DNA of 64,000 nucleotides from Aquilaria yunnanensis (Eukaryota; Streptophyta; Magnoliopsida; Malvales; Thymelaeaceae): assembly GCA_039654915.1 (NCBI GenBank), contig CM077598.1, positions 67,174,041 through 67,238,040 on the forward strand, written 5' to 3'. Numbering within the stretch: the first letter of the stretch is position 1; the number at the start of each line of letters is the position of its first letter. The notes beneath the pieces are model-generated. The model ran no database searches and had not been told where the DNA came from. It saw only the letters and a list, made by a program, of their open reading frames with translations. Shown one piece after another: positions 20,707 through 32,342 of the stretch. A program made the position numbers and the translations under genes.

Positions 20707-23700
20707 TGTTATGGCTCTCCAAGTGGGAAGCATGCCCAAGGAAGGTAAATTGCTCTAAATTAAGTTTGGAACCTTAATTCAAGTTTACATAGCAAGGATA
20801 GGAAAGTTTAGCAAAGTTTGCTAAGTTCCGAGAAGGTTAAGGCGTTGAATGAGGTTTGGGGGCAAAATGGTAATTTTTGCATCTCGATGAGTCAGGCTAA
20901 GTCCTAAGTGGTTAAAATGAGTTTTTATAACCTAACTTTTAATTTTAACACAAACTTAGTTGAAATAAACAAAAATTGATCAAGAATGACTAAGGTTATC
21001 AAAAGGAGGGGGTTTAAGTGTTCGATGTATAATACTTGTTAGTGTTGTGCCCAAAAAGCCAATCATGATATGATTGTATTTTTTGCACATTGAGTCATGA
21101 TATTTTATTAAGGCATTAATCCAGCAATTATGTTTGTTGTTTTGTTTCTGCGTAATGTAATAAACATAATTGTAACCTTAGAATAATGATATTCTCAAAT
21201 GTCCCTAGTCTAGTATTATTGTGGAGCGGGTTGCTATAATACATAACCACTAGCATATGTGGAGACTAATATGAGATATTTAGTCTACATATGGGTACAA
21301 GTTGGAGAACTTCTGTACTGGACCGACCCACCATGAGAACACTACATGTATCGTTATATGAGTGTCATAAGTGATTCTCATAGTGATCATGGTATAAGTA
21401 GTCCTTTGACCTAAGATTATCAAGGTTTCCTATATGTGAGTCACATACTTTCATAGTTTCCTTTGTTGCCCGTAACTGAGTGAACTTGAAGGAGGTCATT
21501 GGGTATGCCACATATCATGCAGAGGGATTTGTATGATCAAGATGGGATTTGTCCCTCCTATGTAATGAGAGTGATATCTTCGAGGCCTTTGATAGAGTGA
21601 GACTTAGAAAATGCATGGCCATGCTCAGATGAGTTGATATACGATATCAATGTCATCAGTTTAAGTTGGTCTATTCGGTAATCAAGAAACCAAAGATTTG
21701 GCTATACGAGAGTGACACATTCCATGTCTCGTGCTTAGTCTTGATATCTTGGACAAAGGGACAATGGCATATATCGGTAATGATCATAAAGGTTTAGTCG
21801 AATCACCGACAATCTTGTCACTTGGGTAGTAATGATGTGTTGCTAGACACCGCTCATTGCTTATGATCATAAATGTGATTTATGATCATTGCCAACGTGG
21901 TAAGAGCCTATTGGGTCATACACTTCGAGCTATTTGGATGATTAGAGTGCATGGGCTAATTATTTGGGTTATGGTTTCACAATAATTTCGTATTAAAAAT
22001 GGGCCCAAGAGTTGAGCCATTGTTAAGCCCGAAATTAAAGCATAATTGGATTAGGGCTTTGAAACCCATTAGGCCTGGAAGTTGAGTCTCACTATAAATA
22101 TAACTTTTAGTGAGAAATTCGCAGCTCTCCTTGCCCTAGCCTCCCAAAAGGACAATCGCACTCTTCTCTTGCAATTCCTTGGAGGACGTAAGCTAGCATT
22201 GCGAGCACAAGAGAAACGCATCTGCCAGGACGTGGTGGAAGTGTGGTGATCCCGAGAGGCTCGTGTGGATACTATAGGGAGCTTGAACATGTCAACTGTT
22301 CAGGTTTTGTGATTTGACTCTACAGTTGAGTGAGAGATCTCAACCGAAAATTAGGTAAGAAAATTTTTGAACACCCGGTTTACCCCGTGTCACTTGGATC
22401 CTGGAAGGTTTTGGTTAAATTCCGCTGTACTGTTTGGCTCCCGAAACCCAACAATACTTTCGTGGCTTGAATTTAAATATGGTTTATAAGGTTTATAAGA
22501 TGTTAAAGTGAAAGGTGGCTGCCATAACCCGAGTTCATCCTTCACACCATCATTTCTTCATCCAGTTGAGCCCAAAATCAAGAGTTCTTAGTGAAAAGTG
22601 GAGCCACCATAAGTATATAGGCCATTGGAAGCTTGTTTCAAGAATAAAATCATGGTTTTGGAGCTTGGAAGCATGTTTCCTTCTATCCCCTATTTTTGAT
22701 ACGAGGTAATCAATGTGTTGTTGATTGATTTCATGTTTATTAGTTGATTGGGAGCTTGGGTTTGGGTTAGTAGTTAGTAACTTGATGTTTTGCACCCATA
22801 TTTGCTTGGAACTTGGTTGGTGCAAAAGAGTTGCATAATTCTTGCTTGTTGCTTAGAGTTGAGGTACGGGAGTTATGTTTTCCAATTCAATTAATGCTAT
22901 TGGAATGAGTTTGCTTGATGAATTCGAGTAGTTCAAGCAATAGCTTTAGTTAGTGGGCAAGGTTGAATTATGGTGGGCTATGAGGTTTATGATGGTTAGA
23001 ATGATGTTATAATGCATCATAGATTGGCTTGTGATAGTTGGTTGTGAACTATGCAACATGTTTTACATGTATGTGAAGTTTGGAGACTAACTAACCATGT
23101 TTGATATGTTTGGTAAGTGTCCAAAGTTCAAAATAGTGAAATTGGGAATTTTCTGGGCTGTCGTAGGTATTGGCGATGCGTTGCCAATTGTCACCAGTAC
23201 CTATGACACATCACCATGATAGGAAAAAATGGCAAATCATTACCAACTATTGCAACCTGTCACTACAGGCGTGTTGGATGAATTTTTGAAGTTTTGCTAG
23301 GAATGTCAAGGGGAGACCTAAAGGGGTTCTTAGGGTGCCTTGGGGTCTAAACATTACGGGGTTACTCCAAGACTTTCAAAAGTCCTTCAAGACCTAGGAG
23401 TTTTCTTAAGTTTGTAAAGCATTGTGGTTACTTGTACCATAAGCAAGAAAACTAGTTTACAAAGGATCACAACTAAGTATCACTAGCTTGGGTGAAGGTT
23501 TAGAACCCTTGATAGCCTAGCCATGTATTTAGCCACGAGGTTGCAAGGTGAAACCTTAGCGCACTTAGTCTACAAGGTCTTTATGGCCTAGTCTACAATA
23601 GTCTCACCATAATGCCCCTGTAAAACATAAATGGGAGAGGTTCAACTGGTGATTTATCACTAGTTAGGCTGGCAAGCTAAGCTTGATAGAGGACATGGCT

Positions 23701-24509
23701 ATGCTTTATAGTTCAAGGACCAGGATGAGGAGAGGTCTCAAGGGACCTAGGTATATGCATATATTAGACTCTCAAGCTGTATAAGCTCACAGCAAGTTAC
23801 ATATGTTATCATATGTGGAGTCCTTAGTAATTTTCTTGCAGGTACAGTGAAGACCCTTACTGAGAATTACTAAATTCTCACTCCTTAGTTATGTTGTGCA
23901 AATTCTGAAGTTGCTGGGCTGGGTAACCGCTGAGGATTATCGTGGTAGTTTGCTTTTGTTGCAGGTATTTCATTAGATAATCTTTATGATTCTAGTTTAC
24001 TTAGGTTACTTGTTGGTTAAGTCACAGTGCTAACTAAAGTCTTCCTTTGGCTGTAGAGCCTAGTAGCACTTGGACAAGGACTTTTGTGACTCGCCACTGG
24101 GACTTGCATCCAAGGTGGGAGTTAGTTCAAGAAGATCTCAGTTGAGGCTTGTATATATAGTACTCTTAGTTGCCTCCATTGTTTATGTATTGAGGAGTCC
24201 TAGACTCTAGGGTTGTTCTTGGGTGAGGGCATTAGTCTACTTTATGTATGAATGCTCCATAAATCTTGATTTTGTATGCTTTGGGTATTCAAACTTGTTT
24301 TCTTTGGAAATATTTTGGCCAAGTCAATGGTTAATGGAATTTTGTTAATCCAAGTTAAAGCATGAAGAGCATGCATCTTGCATATTCTAGGTTAATCAAC
24401 TAGTATCACAGAATTTTTAATCCGCGCACATATATAGCTAGCCAATTGCAACCACCATGAGACCAGGTCTCACAGGCTTCCTAGGTTGGGGCCAAGGATG
24501 GCCGAGTGA
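20707..24509 (+). repeat. J1: solo LTR-like element J
   Basis: TGTTATGG...GCCGAGTGA, with a perfect TSD TTTCG at 20702-20706 and 24510-24514. It is about 2,381 bp without the nested Cop solo LTR 4. No coding frame is visible. The other nearly complete copy is 32433-34849 on the opposite strand. The TG start and 5-bp TSD suggest an LTR; no internal region is known from this window. Confidence 0.8.
21037..22453 (+). repeat. Cop solo LTR 4
   Basis: TGTTAGTG...CCCAACA, with a perfect TSD ATACT at 21032-21036 and 22454-22458. It is nested in J1. Confidence 0.95.
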
Positions 24510-25993
24510 TTTCGAGGGTGCCGAAGATGAAGAAAATGAAAAAAGACTCTCTCCCTCCTCCGTTTGAAGACCAGACCGTAGGTTTGGACCATTCCATCGA
24601 ACATGTGGATCCTTTATGTGAGGTGGCGATCTTACCCATCCCCATAAGCCCCGATGATACCATAGATACCCTGGGGACTTCACTGGGGGTGGTTTTAGTC
24701 GAGGAGACAGAAAAGAGGTGAAGAAGGAAGTGTACAGAGGTCCCTGTTGAGGAACTTGACGTTAGTGACTTTGACGAGGAAGATGACAAAGTTCTACCTG
24801 GTTTGCCTCTTAGTTATTCATCTATGAATTTTTGGCTTTTTTAGCATTTTAGATTTTATAGATGAATGGCTAAGAGACAACTAGATAAAGGAACTTCATC
24901 GTGATTTTGTAGAGGACCGAACTCAGGTAGGGTGGATGATGGACCATATTCGGAAAATGGCTCTTCAGGATTCGAAGATCCCGAAGGATAAAGTGTTAAG
25001 GGAACCCTTTTGGACTTTCACCGAAGACATGGTCTTATTTTCAGAGGATTGCTAGAAAATGATTCCTCAAATGGCGAAGGGCATTATCATGAATGCCACT
25101 TTTCAAACTTTGAGAGAGGATTGCCCGAAAGAAGAGATCCTTGCTGCTCGGATTGCCAAGTATGATGCTTAAAAAATCCTTAGTCTTGAAGTAGTTAGAA
25201 AAATTTTGTGTCTATAAGTTGCTATAACTCACATCAGGTCTTCTCTCTTTATAGCTATTAGCGTACAGGGTCTACCTTCGAGCCTGGGCGACCAAGTAGT
25301 CCTCTATCCAAAGTCAGTCGGAGGAGAACTTGGCCAAGGGCAAGGAGATGTTCGTGAGCTCGTGCATGAAATATGGCAGGCTCAACAAAATCGCCAAGGA
25401 GGACCTGGCCAAGCTTTGCCAAGAAGTGCTGGAGAGCCAAAGGGGGCTCCTCGAGGAGTGCTCCTCCAAGATATATAACCCTGGGGTGAACGTGGTGGAG
25501 TTGAGTTCGGCGGGGGAGGTCCTTCGGAAGGAAAAGGAGTACGCCATAGCTAATTTTGCCAAGGCATTGGAAATCAATGCTGAGCTTCAAGCAAAAGAAA
25601 AAAAAAGGTGGAAAAGGAGATGGAGGCACTGAAGAAAGAGGTGGAACATTTGAAAATTGAGAAGGCTAGGGTAGAGGAGGTGACAAAGTCCTCTTTTTAA
25701 GATGGTTTCTACCTTGCTCACCATCAGATCTTCTTACAGTTTCCTGACCTCGGCGTTTCCTTCGTAAGTGCCTTCGATATCCCCAAAGGACCATCCTCAC
25801 CATGGTCAAAGAGGGAGTTCCTTAACGTTCTAGAGCATCCTCCTTTGGCTGAAGATGTTGATGATGATCATGGGGGCGATGCTGAGGATGCCAATGCTGA
25901 GGAGCCCGAAGATGGGCAAAATAACCTTTAGGGCTCTATTTTTGTACCTTTTTTTTTTGTACTTTGTGTTTTGTCTTATTAAATGGAATATCC

Positions 25994-27409
25994 TGTTAGT
26001 GATGTGCCCAAAAAGCCAATCATGAGATGATTGTATTTTTGCAAATTGAGTCATGATATTTTATTGAGGCATTAATCCAGCAATTTTGTTTGTTGTTTTG
26101 TTTCTGCGTAACGTAATAAACATAATTGTAACCCTAGAATAATGATATTCTTAAACGTCCCTAGTCTACTATTATTGTGGAGCGGGTTGCAATAATACAT
26201 AATGACTAGCATATGTGGAGACTAATATGAGATATGTAGTCTACATATGGGTACAAGTTGGAGAACTTGTGTACTGGACCGACCCACCATGAGAACACTT
26301 CATGGATCGTTATATGAGTGTCATAAGTGATTCTCATAGTGATCATGGTATATGTAGTCCTTCGACCTAAGATCATCAAGGTTCCCTACATGTGAGTCAC
26401 ATACTTTGATACTTTCCTTTGTTGCTCGTAACTGAGTGAACTTGAAGGAGGTCATTGGGTATGTCACATATCATGCGGAGGGATTTGTATGATCAAGATG
26501 GGATTTGTCCCTCCTATGTAACGGGAGTGATATCTTTGGGCCCCTTGATAGAGTGAGACTTAGAAAATGCATGGCCATGCTTCGATGAGTTGATATATGA
26601 TATCAATGTCATCAGTTTAAGTTAGTCTACTCGGTAATCAAGAAACCAAAGATTGGGCTATACGAGAGTGACACATTCCATGTCTCGTGCTTAGTCTTGA
26701 TATCTTGGACAAAGGGACAATGGCATATATCGGTGATGATCATAAAGGTTTAGTCGATTCACCGACAATCTTGTCACTTGGGTAGCAATGATGTGTTGCT
26801 AGACACCGCTCATTGCTTATGATCATAAATGTGATTTATGATCATTGCCAACATGGCAAGAGCCTATTGGGTCGCACACGTAGAGCTATTTGGATCATTA
26901 GAGTGCATGGGCTAATTATTTGGGTTATGGTTTCACTTTAATTTCGTATTAATAATGGGCCAAGGAGTTGAGCCATTATTAAGCCCGAAATTAAATCCTA
27001 ATTGGATTAGGGCTTTGAAACCCATTAGGCCTGGAAGTTGAGTCTCACTATAAATACAACTTTTAAGTGAGAAATTCGCAGGTCTCCTTGCCCTAGCCTC
27101 CCAAAAGGACAGCCACACTCTTCTCTTGCAATTCCTTGGAGGACGCAAGCTAGCACTGCGAGTGCAAGAGAAACGCATCTGCCGGGACGTGGTGGAAGCG
27201 TGGTGATCCCGAGAGGCTCGTGTGGATACCATAGAGAGCCTGAACACGTCAACTGTTCAGGTTTTGTGATTCGACTCTACAGTTGAGTGAGAGATCTCAA
27301 CCGAAAATCAGGTATGAAATTTTCGAACACCCTGTTTACCCCGTTTCACTTGGATCCTGGAGGGTTTCGGTTAAATTCCGCTGCGCTGTTTGGCTCCCGA
27401 AACCCAACA
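25994..27409 (+). repeat. Cop solo LTR 5
   Basis: TGTTAGTG...CCCAACA, with a perfect TSD TATCC at 25989-25993 and 27410-27414. It lies just downstream of aORF copy C, in the convergent spacer of Tat-C. It is of the same subfamily as solo LTR 2. Confidence 0.95.
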
Positions 27410-27654
27410 TATCCCTCCTTTGAAAATTTTTGGCTAAGTCCATGGTTAGCATGATCTTCGATAAGTATTGCTTGCTTGAGAAGCTTTTCGGTAAATTCAC
27501 CCTCTTCAGGTAACTTACCATCTTCAGTTATGCAATGCTCAGTACTTTTGATCGTGAGCTATCCTTGACAAAAAAAATTATCAAGAATTCTAAACCTTAG
27601 CCTTTTCTTTTTGGAGAGTTGTGAGTTTTTTTTGAAGTGTTTTAAAATATAATT

Positions 27655-29149
27655 TGTTACCCACTCTGGGGTAATCCAGTTATGGTGCCAAAACTGTGCA
27701 TTTAAACTCCCAGGATTGGTGTGTCTTGTAGGTCATCAAAACAACAACCCTAGTGTACACACTCAAGTGACCCTCTTGAGCACTATGTAAATACATGCAT
27801 ATTGGTCCAACCATAACACATGTATTTACATTTATGCACACTATGGCACCTAAGAAGAAAAACACTAGCACAAGTCTTAGTTTTGCCTTCCACACAGTAA
27901 GCATTCTTACTAGGTTCAAAAATTCCAGCCACTGCACCCAAACTTACTCTAATAAAATGTATTAATCTAGCCATGTAACTCCCTATTTTCTTTACTCCAT
28001 TATCAAGTAGAGACTTAGAACAAACCAAGGAATTTTGTTTTACACCAATATCCCACCTATGGACCAAGTTATGGACTTTTGAATTTGGTTATAAAATTCT
28101 GACCAAATGAGCAATAACTTAGCCAAATTTACAATGTCAAAACTTTGGCCACATAGCTCCAAATTCAGAAATTCTCAATTCTAGTTCCACCTCTAAATGT
28201 TCTCTAGGTGTGGTCAAAATTTCATACCAAGATTCCTTCTACACAGGGATTTATAGAACTTTAAGTGCAGAGTCAAAATTCTAGTCACTTTATGACCATT
28301 TTGCCCATAAAAAATTTCATAAGTGGGAAACACTTCATTCACAAGGGGAAAGCCCTCCAAGGCTACCCCATATATGTCCAATACACATGGGAAATACATT
28401 CTCTTGCATCTAGCAACTTTATGTGGCCAAAACATAATTTACAAGTAAGCAGCCTATCATTCACACTTAGGCAGCTTTGCACCACACCACATGCATATCG
28501 AAAACATTACTCAAATGTTCACATACTTGTCTCATTTTACACACACTACATGTAGATGCATACATTCACTACATAATGGTTTTAGCTTAGCTGAACACAC
28601 ACCCTAAGTTATAGGAGTGTCTGAGACACAATGACTCTAGAATAGGATGTTGGACAGCTGCTGCATAACACAATAAATACCACCATTAAAAATACCAAAT
28701 GTACTCTTAAAATCACCAAACATTCTAGATCACAACTAGACATATGGAAGTTGAAGTACCTGAAAATTTAGAGAAAAACTCAAACCAAAAAGGTTAGTTT
28801 AAAGGTGATCTCTCAGATGTACCTGAAATGACAAAATTGAGGGGAGTAAGTTTCATTGAGAAACTTAGTAAGAGTAACACTTGGATTCAATAGGCAATGT
28901 AACCATCATCAAAACCTACATCCAAAGAAACTAAAACAAAAAACCACAATGCATATATACAAGATATAGCAACCAAATGCAAAAGCCATTCACAACCATC
29001 AAACACATGAAATGCGGTAGCAACATAAACCATAGGTTAGTCCGTAAAACATGCAATAAACATCACCAAATTGCTATGGCAGCCCTCCTCAAGCTAATGC
29101 TTGGTCTTAGGAGGATTTTAACACTAGTTATTACTAACTTTGGGCTTCA
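27655..29149 (-). repeat. H3: truncated H element
   Basis: Matches the right 60% of H1 (43982-46469) in reverse. Its end at 27655 is TGTTACCCACTC, the reverse complement of GAGTGGGTAACA. The other end breaks at 29149 against the Tat-D LTR. No coding signal. Confidence 0.8.
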
Positions 29150-30970
29150 ATGTAAGACATCTTTAATGTAAGACATGTTGAACCTCCGGTAGACCTTCGT
29201 TTGAGTAGTTGTTGTAGCACGTGAAGAACAAGGGTTAGGAGCTCCACGAAGTGCATTTCTAGGGCAAGGATCTCTGACCAAGTCAGTATATAAAGCGAGA
29301 AGTCATTAGAAGTTAAGAGTAGAGAAGAAAAAAGGAGGATATTTCTTCTTCTTGTTTACTTCGGAGCCTCCCCCGAGTATTTATAGGAGGCCGGGAGGAG
29401 GAGGTCATTTTGCTCAGCCTGAGTAGATTAAGACACATGTTCAGCCAGACTTGCTCCATACTTTTGGGGAGTGGTGTCTACAGCTGCCCACAGGTGGTTA
29501 TGCCCAGAAGATATTTGTGTGTGTGAGGTTTCTATTAGAGATGCCCCAATTGTATTTGTCATTTCTCGCTAAAACCCCTTCAGGGATTTGAGATCCCTTT
29601 GGACAAGGACTTCCCCTGAGGGCGACAAGAAAAAGCCCTACGGATGTGCAGACCATCTTTGAGAGACATTCTTCTCTCGAGGATGATAGACCTGATGCCC
29701 AGCGGCATCCTCGTCATATGACATGTTGGCCTGAAGAAGAGACTTTTGGTATGAAGGTGCCTGAAACACTCAGAAGAACAAGGGTTAGGAGCTCCCCGGA
29801 ATGTGTTTCCGAGGGAGGAGCCTCCAACGCCCAAGTTAGCATTTGGGGAGTAAGGAGCAGAGAGTGGAGAGTTAAAAAGAGAGAGCTCTGTCTTCTTACC
29901 AAGGTCATTCCCAAGTATTTATAGGAGGGCATAAGGAGGAGGCCGTTTGACACAGCACGTTTAGATCATGACACGTGAACAGTCGGATGTGGTCCGTTCC
30001 TTCGGAGATAGGTATCTCCAGCTGGCTGTAGGCTGTTCTGGCCAGAGGTCAGGGGCATGTGCGAGGTCTTTGTGTCAGAGGCTCCTTAACCATTTTTGTC
30101 ATGTCTCCACAAGACCTCTTCGAGAAGCTAGACCCCTTCGGAGTATGAGACTCCGTTGGGGCAGGAGGTCTTCTTCGGCTCGACATTACCACCGAGTGTT
30201 GTTAGGAGAGGTCCTTCGACAGAATGGGACACCTTCGGGAGATGTTCTCCCTTGCCGAGGATGGGGATATACATTCCTAAAGTTGGTGGGCTCACCCATT
30301 TGAGGGTGGTTGTACATGCCCTTTCCGAGGTTGGTCTAATCACTTACCGAGGGTGGTTTTTGGCTAGGTGATCTGAAGATCTCGGTACTAAGGTGATGTT
30401 CTTCCTGAGGATGGTAAAGGCCCCTTATTTCCGAGGTTGGTCAGTCAGGTTTCCCGAGGGTGGTTCTTCTCAGGTCACTTTGGGAATTCTAGAACAGTTA
30501 ATAGCCCTTTGGCTATCAAGACCTACGTTCCCGAGGTTAGTAGTGTACACTCCTGAGATGGCAAGGAGTTTTTTTCTTGGAGCCGGTCGTACATATTTTC
30601 GAGGGTGTTTTGTTGTCCATTCTCCCAAGGGAGACCCTCTTCAGATCACTTGATTGAAGGGAACCATCTTCGGTAATGCGAGTTGTTCAACAGCAAGCCA
30701 AGGTGCTAGCCCTTCGGCAATCACATGCCCAACAAGGAAAGTTGTGGCTTCAACTAAGTTTATGTATTGTTGTAGGAGACTTGAGGTATATTCTTTTTTG
30801 GGGTTTTCATTACCGAAGGAAGTTCATAATGCTTAACCATTAGATTTTTCAACTTTACAGGGAAGCTTTTTCAAAGGGCATGAAACTCTTGTTCTTTGCA
30901 GACGCATGCCATCGATTCTCTCCTCGAGGTGCCACATGTTGCCCTGTTATTCGCTATTCCTGAGTAGGGG
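29150..30970 (-). mobile_element. Tat-D: LTR and short internal remnant
   Basis: The LTR (minus strand) begins TGATTGCCGAAGGGC at 30723 and runs to about 29165. Its last ~14 bp are replaced at the junction with H3. It is split by a Tat solo LTR (29693-30518). GTTGGGCATG precedes the start, like a degraded polypurine tract, so this is probably a 3' LTR. 30724-30970 is the adjoining internal sequence, which J fragments then interrupt. Confidence 0.7.
29693..30518 (-). repeat. Tat solo LTR nested in the Tat-D LTR
   Basis: On the plus strand, TGATGCCC...GGCTATCA, 826 bp, with a perfect TSD AGACC at 29688-29692 and 30519-30523. It resembles the Tat-B LTR throughout. It shows that Tat elements, like Cop, were reduced to solo LTRs here. 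Confidence 0.9.
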
Positions 30971-31127
30971 TGTCACTGGCATGGCCCTTCATGACTTGCC
31001 TAGGAAGCCTATGGAACTTGTCCCACACTAGTCACAATTGGCTAATTGAGTACATGCACACTAGTTAAAACCTTTATGCTTTTAGTTAATTAATCCTACT
31101 ATGCGACCATGCATGAGTAATGCTTTA
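30971..31127 (-). repeat. J fragment, terminal ~157 bp
   Basis: TGTCACTGGCATGGCCC followed by TAGGAAGCC matches the start of J3 (32433, TGACACGG...AGGAAGCC), that is, the end of J read on the minus strand. Confidence 0.6.
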
Positions 31128-32342
31128 TGTTACAGCCCTCCTAGCAGAATGATCGGTGAGCGAGGTAAGTTTCTAAATCCCTAGTTTAATACCTTATTTT
31201 AAGTTCATTTAGCAATGTCAAGCAAGTTAGTTAAGGTTTACTAGGTTTAAAGGAGAGTATGGCATGAAAAGAGGTTTGGGGGCAAAATGGTAATTTTGTA
31301 TCTTGAGGTGCTGGACCGAGTCCCGGAAGTCCAAACATGTTTTAAAACCTAACCCTTGGTTAGCACCAAAGTATTTTCTTAAGTGTTGAAGGTTTGACCA
31401 AGATTTGACCAAAGGTTACTATTTTGGGAAGGGGGCTTTTTGACAAACTTGAGAAAGTTTGAGGGCTTATTGGGTGAAAGGCTTATAAAATTGTTAAATT
31501 GGGAAGGTTGGCAGCTACTATTGCCATTTCTCTTTCAAAATTCGGGCTATCCATTTTGCCCACTTGATTTCTTTTTCAATTCTCACTCAAATTCAAGAGT
31601 TTTGGTGAAAATAAAAGGTTCCAATGGTGACTAAGCAATGGGTGGCATGTTCAAGGAGTTTTTGTGTCTTGGAAGCTTGGAATCACGTTATCATGCTCTG
31701 CAATAGGTGCCTTGTTTTGGGCATGAGGTAACATGAATTTCTTGGTGTTTCCTTGTTTGTTTGGCCCTTGGATGGTTGGGTTTTCGTTGGGTTGTGTTAA
31801 TGTGCTGCCATTTGCTTTGGTTTGCTTGGAACCTAGTTAAAACCTTAGTGTAGTTTTGTTCTTGGATATGGAATGCTTGATCTTTGCCTGTAGCTTGGAA
31901 AAGAGGTAAGGGATCTATGATTGATGCACATTTGATGCCATTCATAGCTTGTTTTCTTGTTAAATTCAAGTATTTTGATAAATGACATTAGTTGGTGGAT
32001 GGTGATAAACATGTTGGACTAGTGAATTTTTGATGATTTGTGTGGTGTTTGTGGACACCATAAGATTGGTTTAAATGGTCAATTGTGGGCTAGTGCATGT
32101 GTACATGAAGGTTTGAGGCATTTCAAGGCATCCCTAAGACCATTGGAAGGCCTTGGAAGGCCCTAAAGTAGTTATGGCACGAAATCTGAAATTTCTAGGC
32201 ACGAAACAGTTGGGGACGCATCGCTAAGGGTTGGCAACACTTCTCATGAAAATTCTATGGAGTTTTGTACTGTGGTGATACGTCTTCATTCATTAGTGAT
32301 ACGTCATCATGATAGCTTTGATACTGGTAGTATTTTCAGCAT
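31128..32342 (+). repeat. J2 fragment, left half
   Basis: Begins TGTTACAGCCCTCC and follows J1 (GGTTTGGGGGCAAAATGG...) up to 32342, where Tat-E starts. Its right half probably lies beyond Tat-E, outside the window. Confidence 0.65.

Larger units (their letters stand above)
19671..25931 (+). pseudogene. Tat aORF copy C, four exons, split by a J element
   Basis: Exon 1 is 19671-20523. Intron 1 is 20524-20592 (GTAAGC...ATAG; the CAG used in copy F is CAT here). Exon 2 is 20593-24790, interrupted by J (20707-24509). Intron 2 is 24791-24914. Exon 3 starts at 24915 and ends near 25170, where the expected CAG|GT donor is lost and a TAA appears. Exon 4 is 25255-25931. Exon 1 keeps DFCQFHAIAVN and FTFGTKDSLRGWQKKYFF. 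Exon 4 encodes a charged coiled-coil region (EDLAKLCQEVLESQRGLLEE), then LGVSFVSAFDIPKG and an acidic tail ending DGQNNL. Early stops, for example four codons after the start, make it inactive. The intron positions match those of copies A and F. Function unknown. Confidence 0.8.
16747..27654 (-). mobile_element. Tat-C: Ty3/Gypsy Tat-type element, 3' portion
   Basis: In minus-strand order from the right: convergent spacer (27654-25932, with Cop solo LTR 5), aORF on the opposite strand (19671-25931), aORF promoter region, polypurine tract, and 3' LTR (18903-16747). The pol and 5' LTR side is cut at 27654 by the truncated H3. It contains three Cop solo LTRs and one J. Confidence 0.85.
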
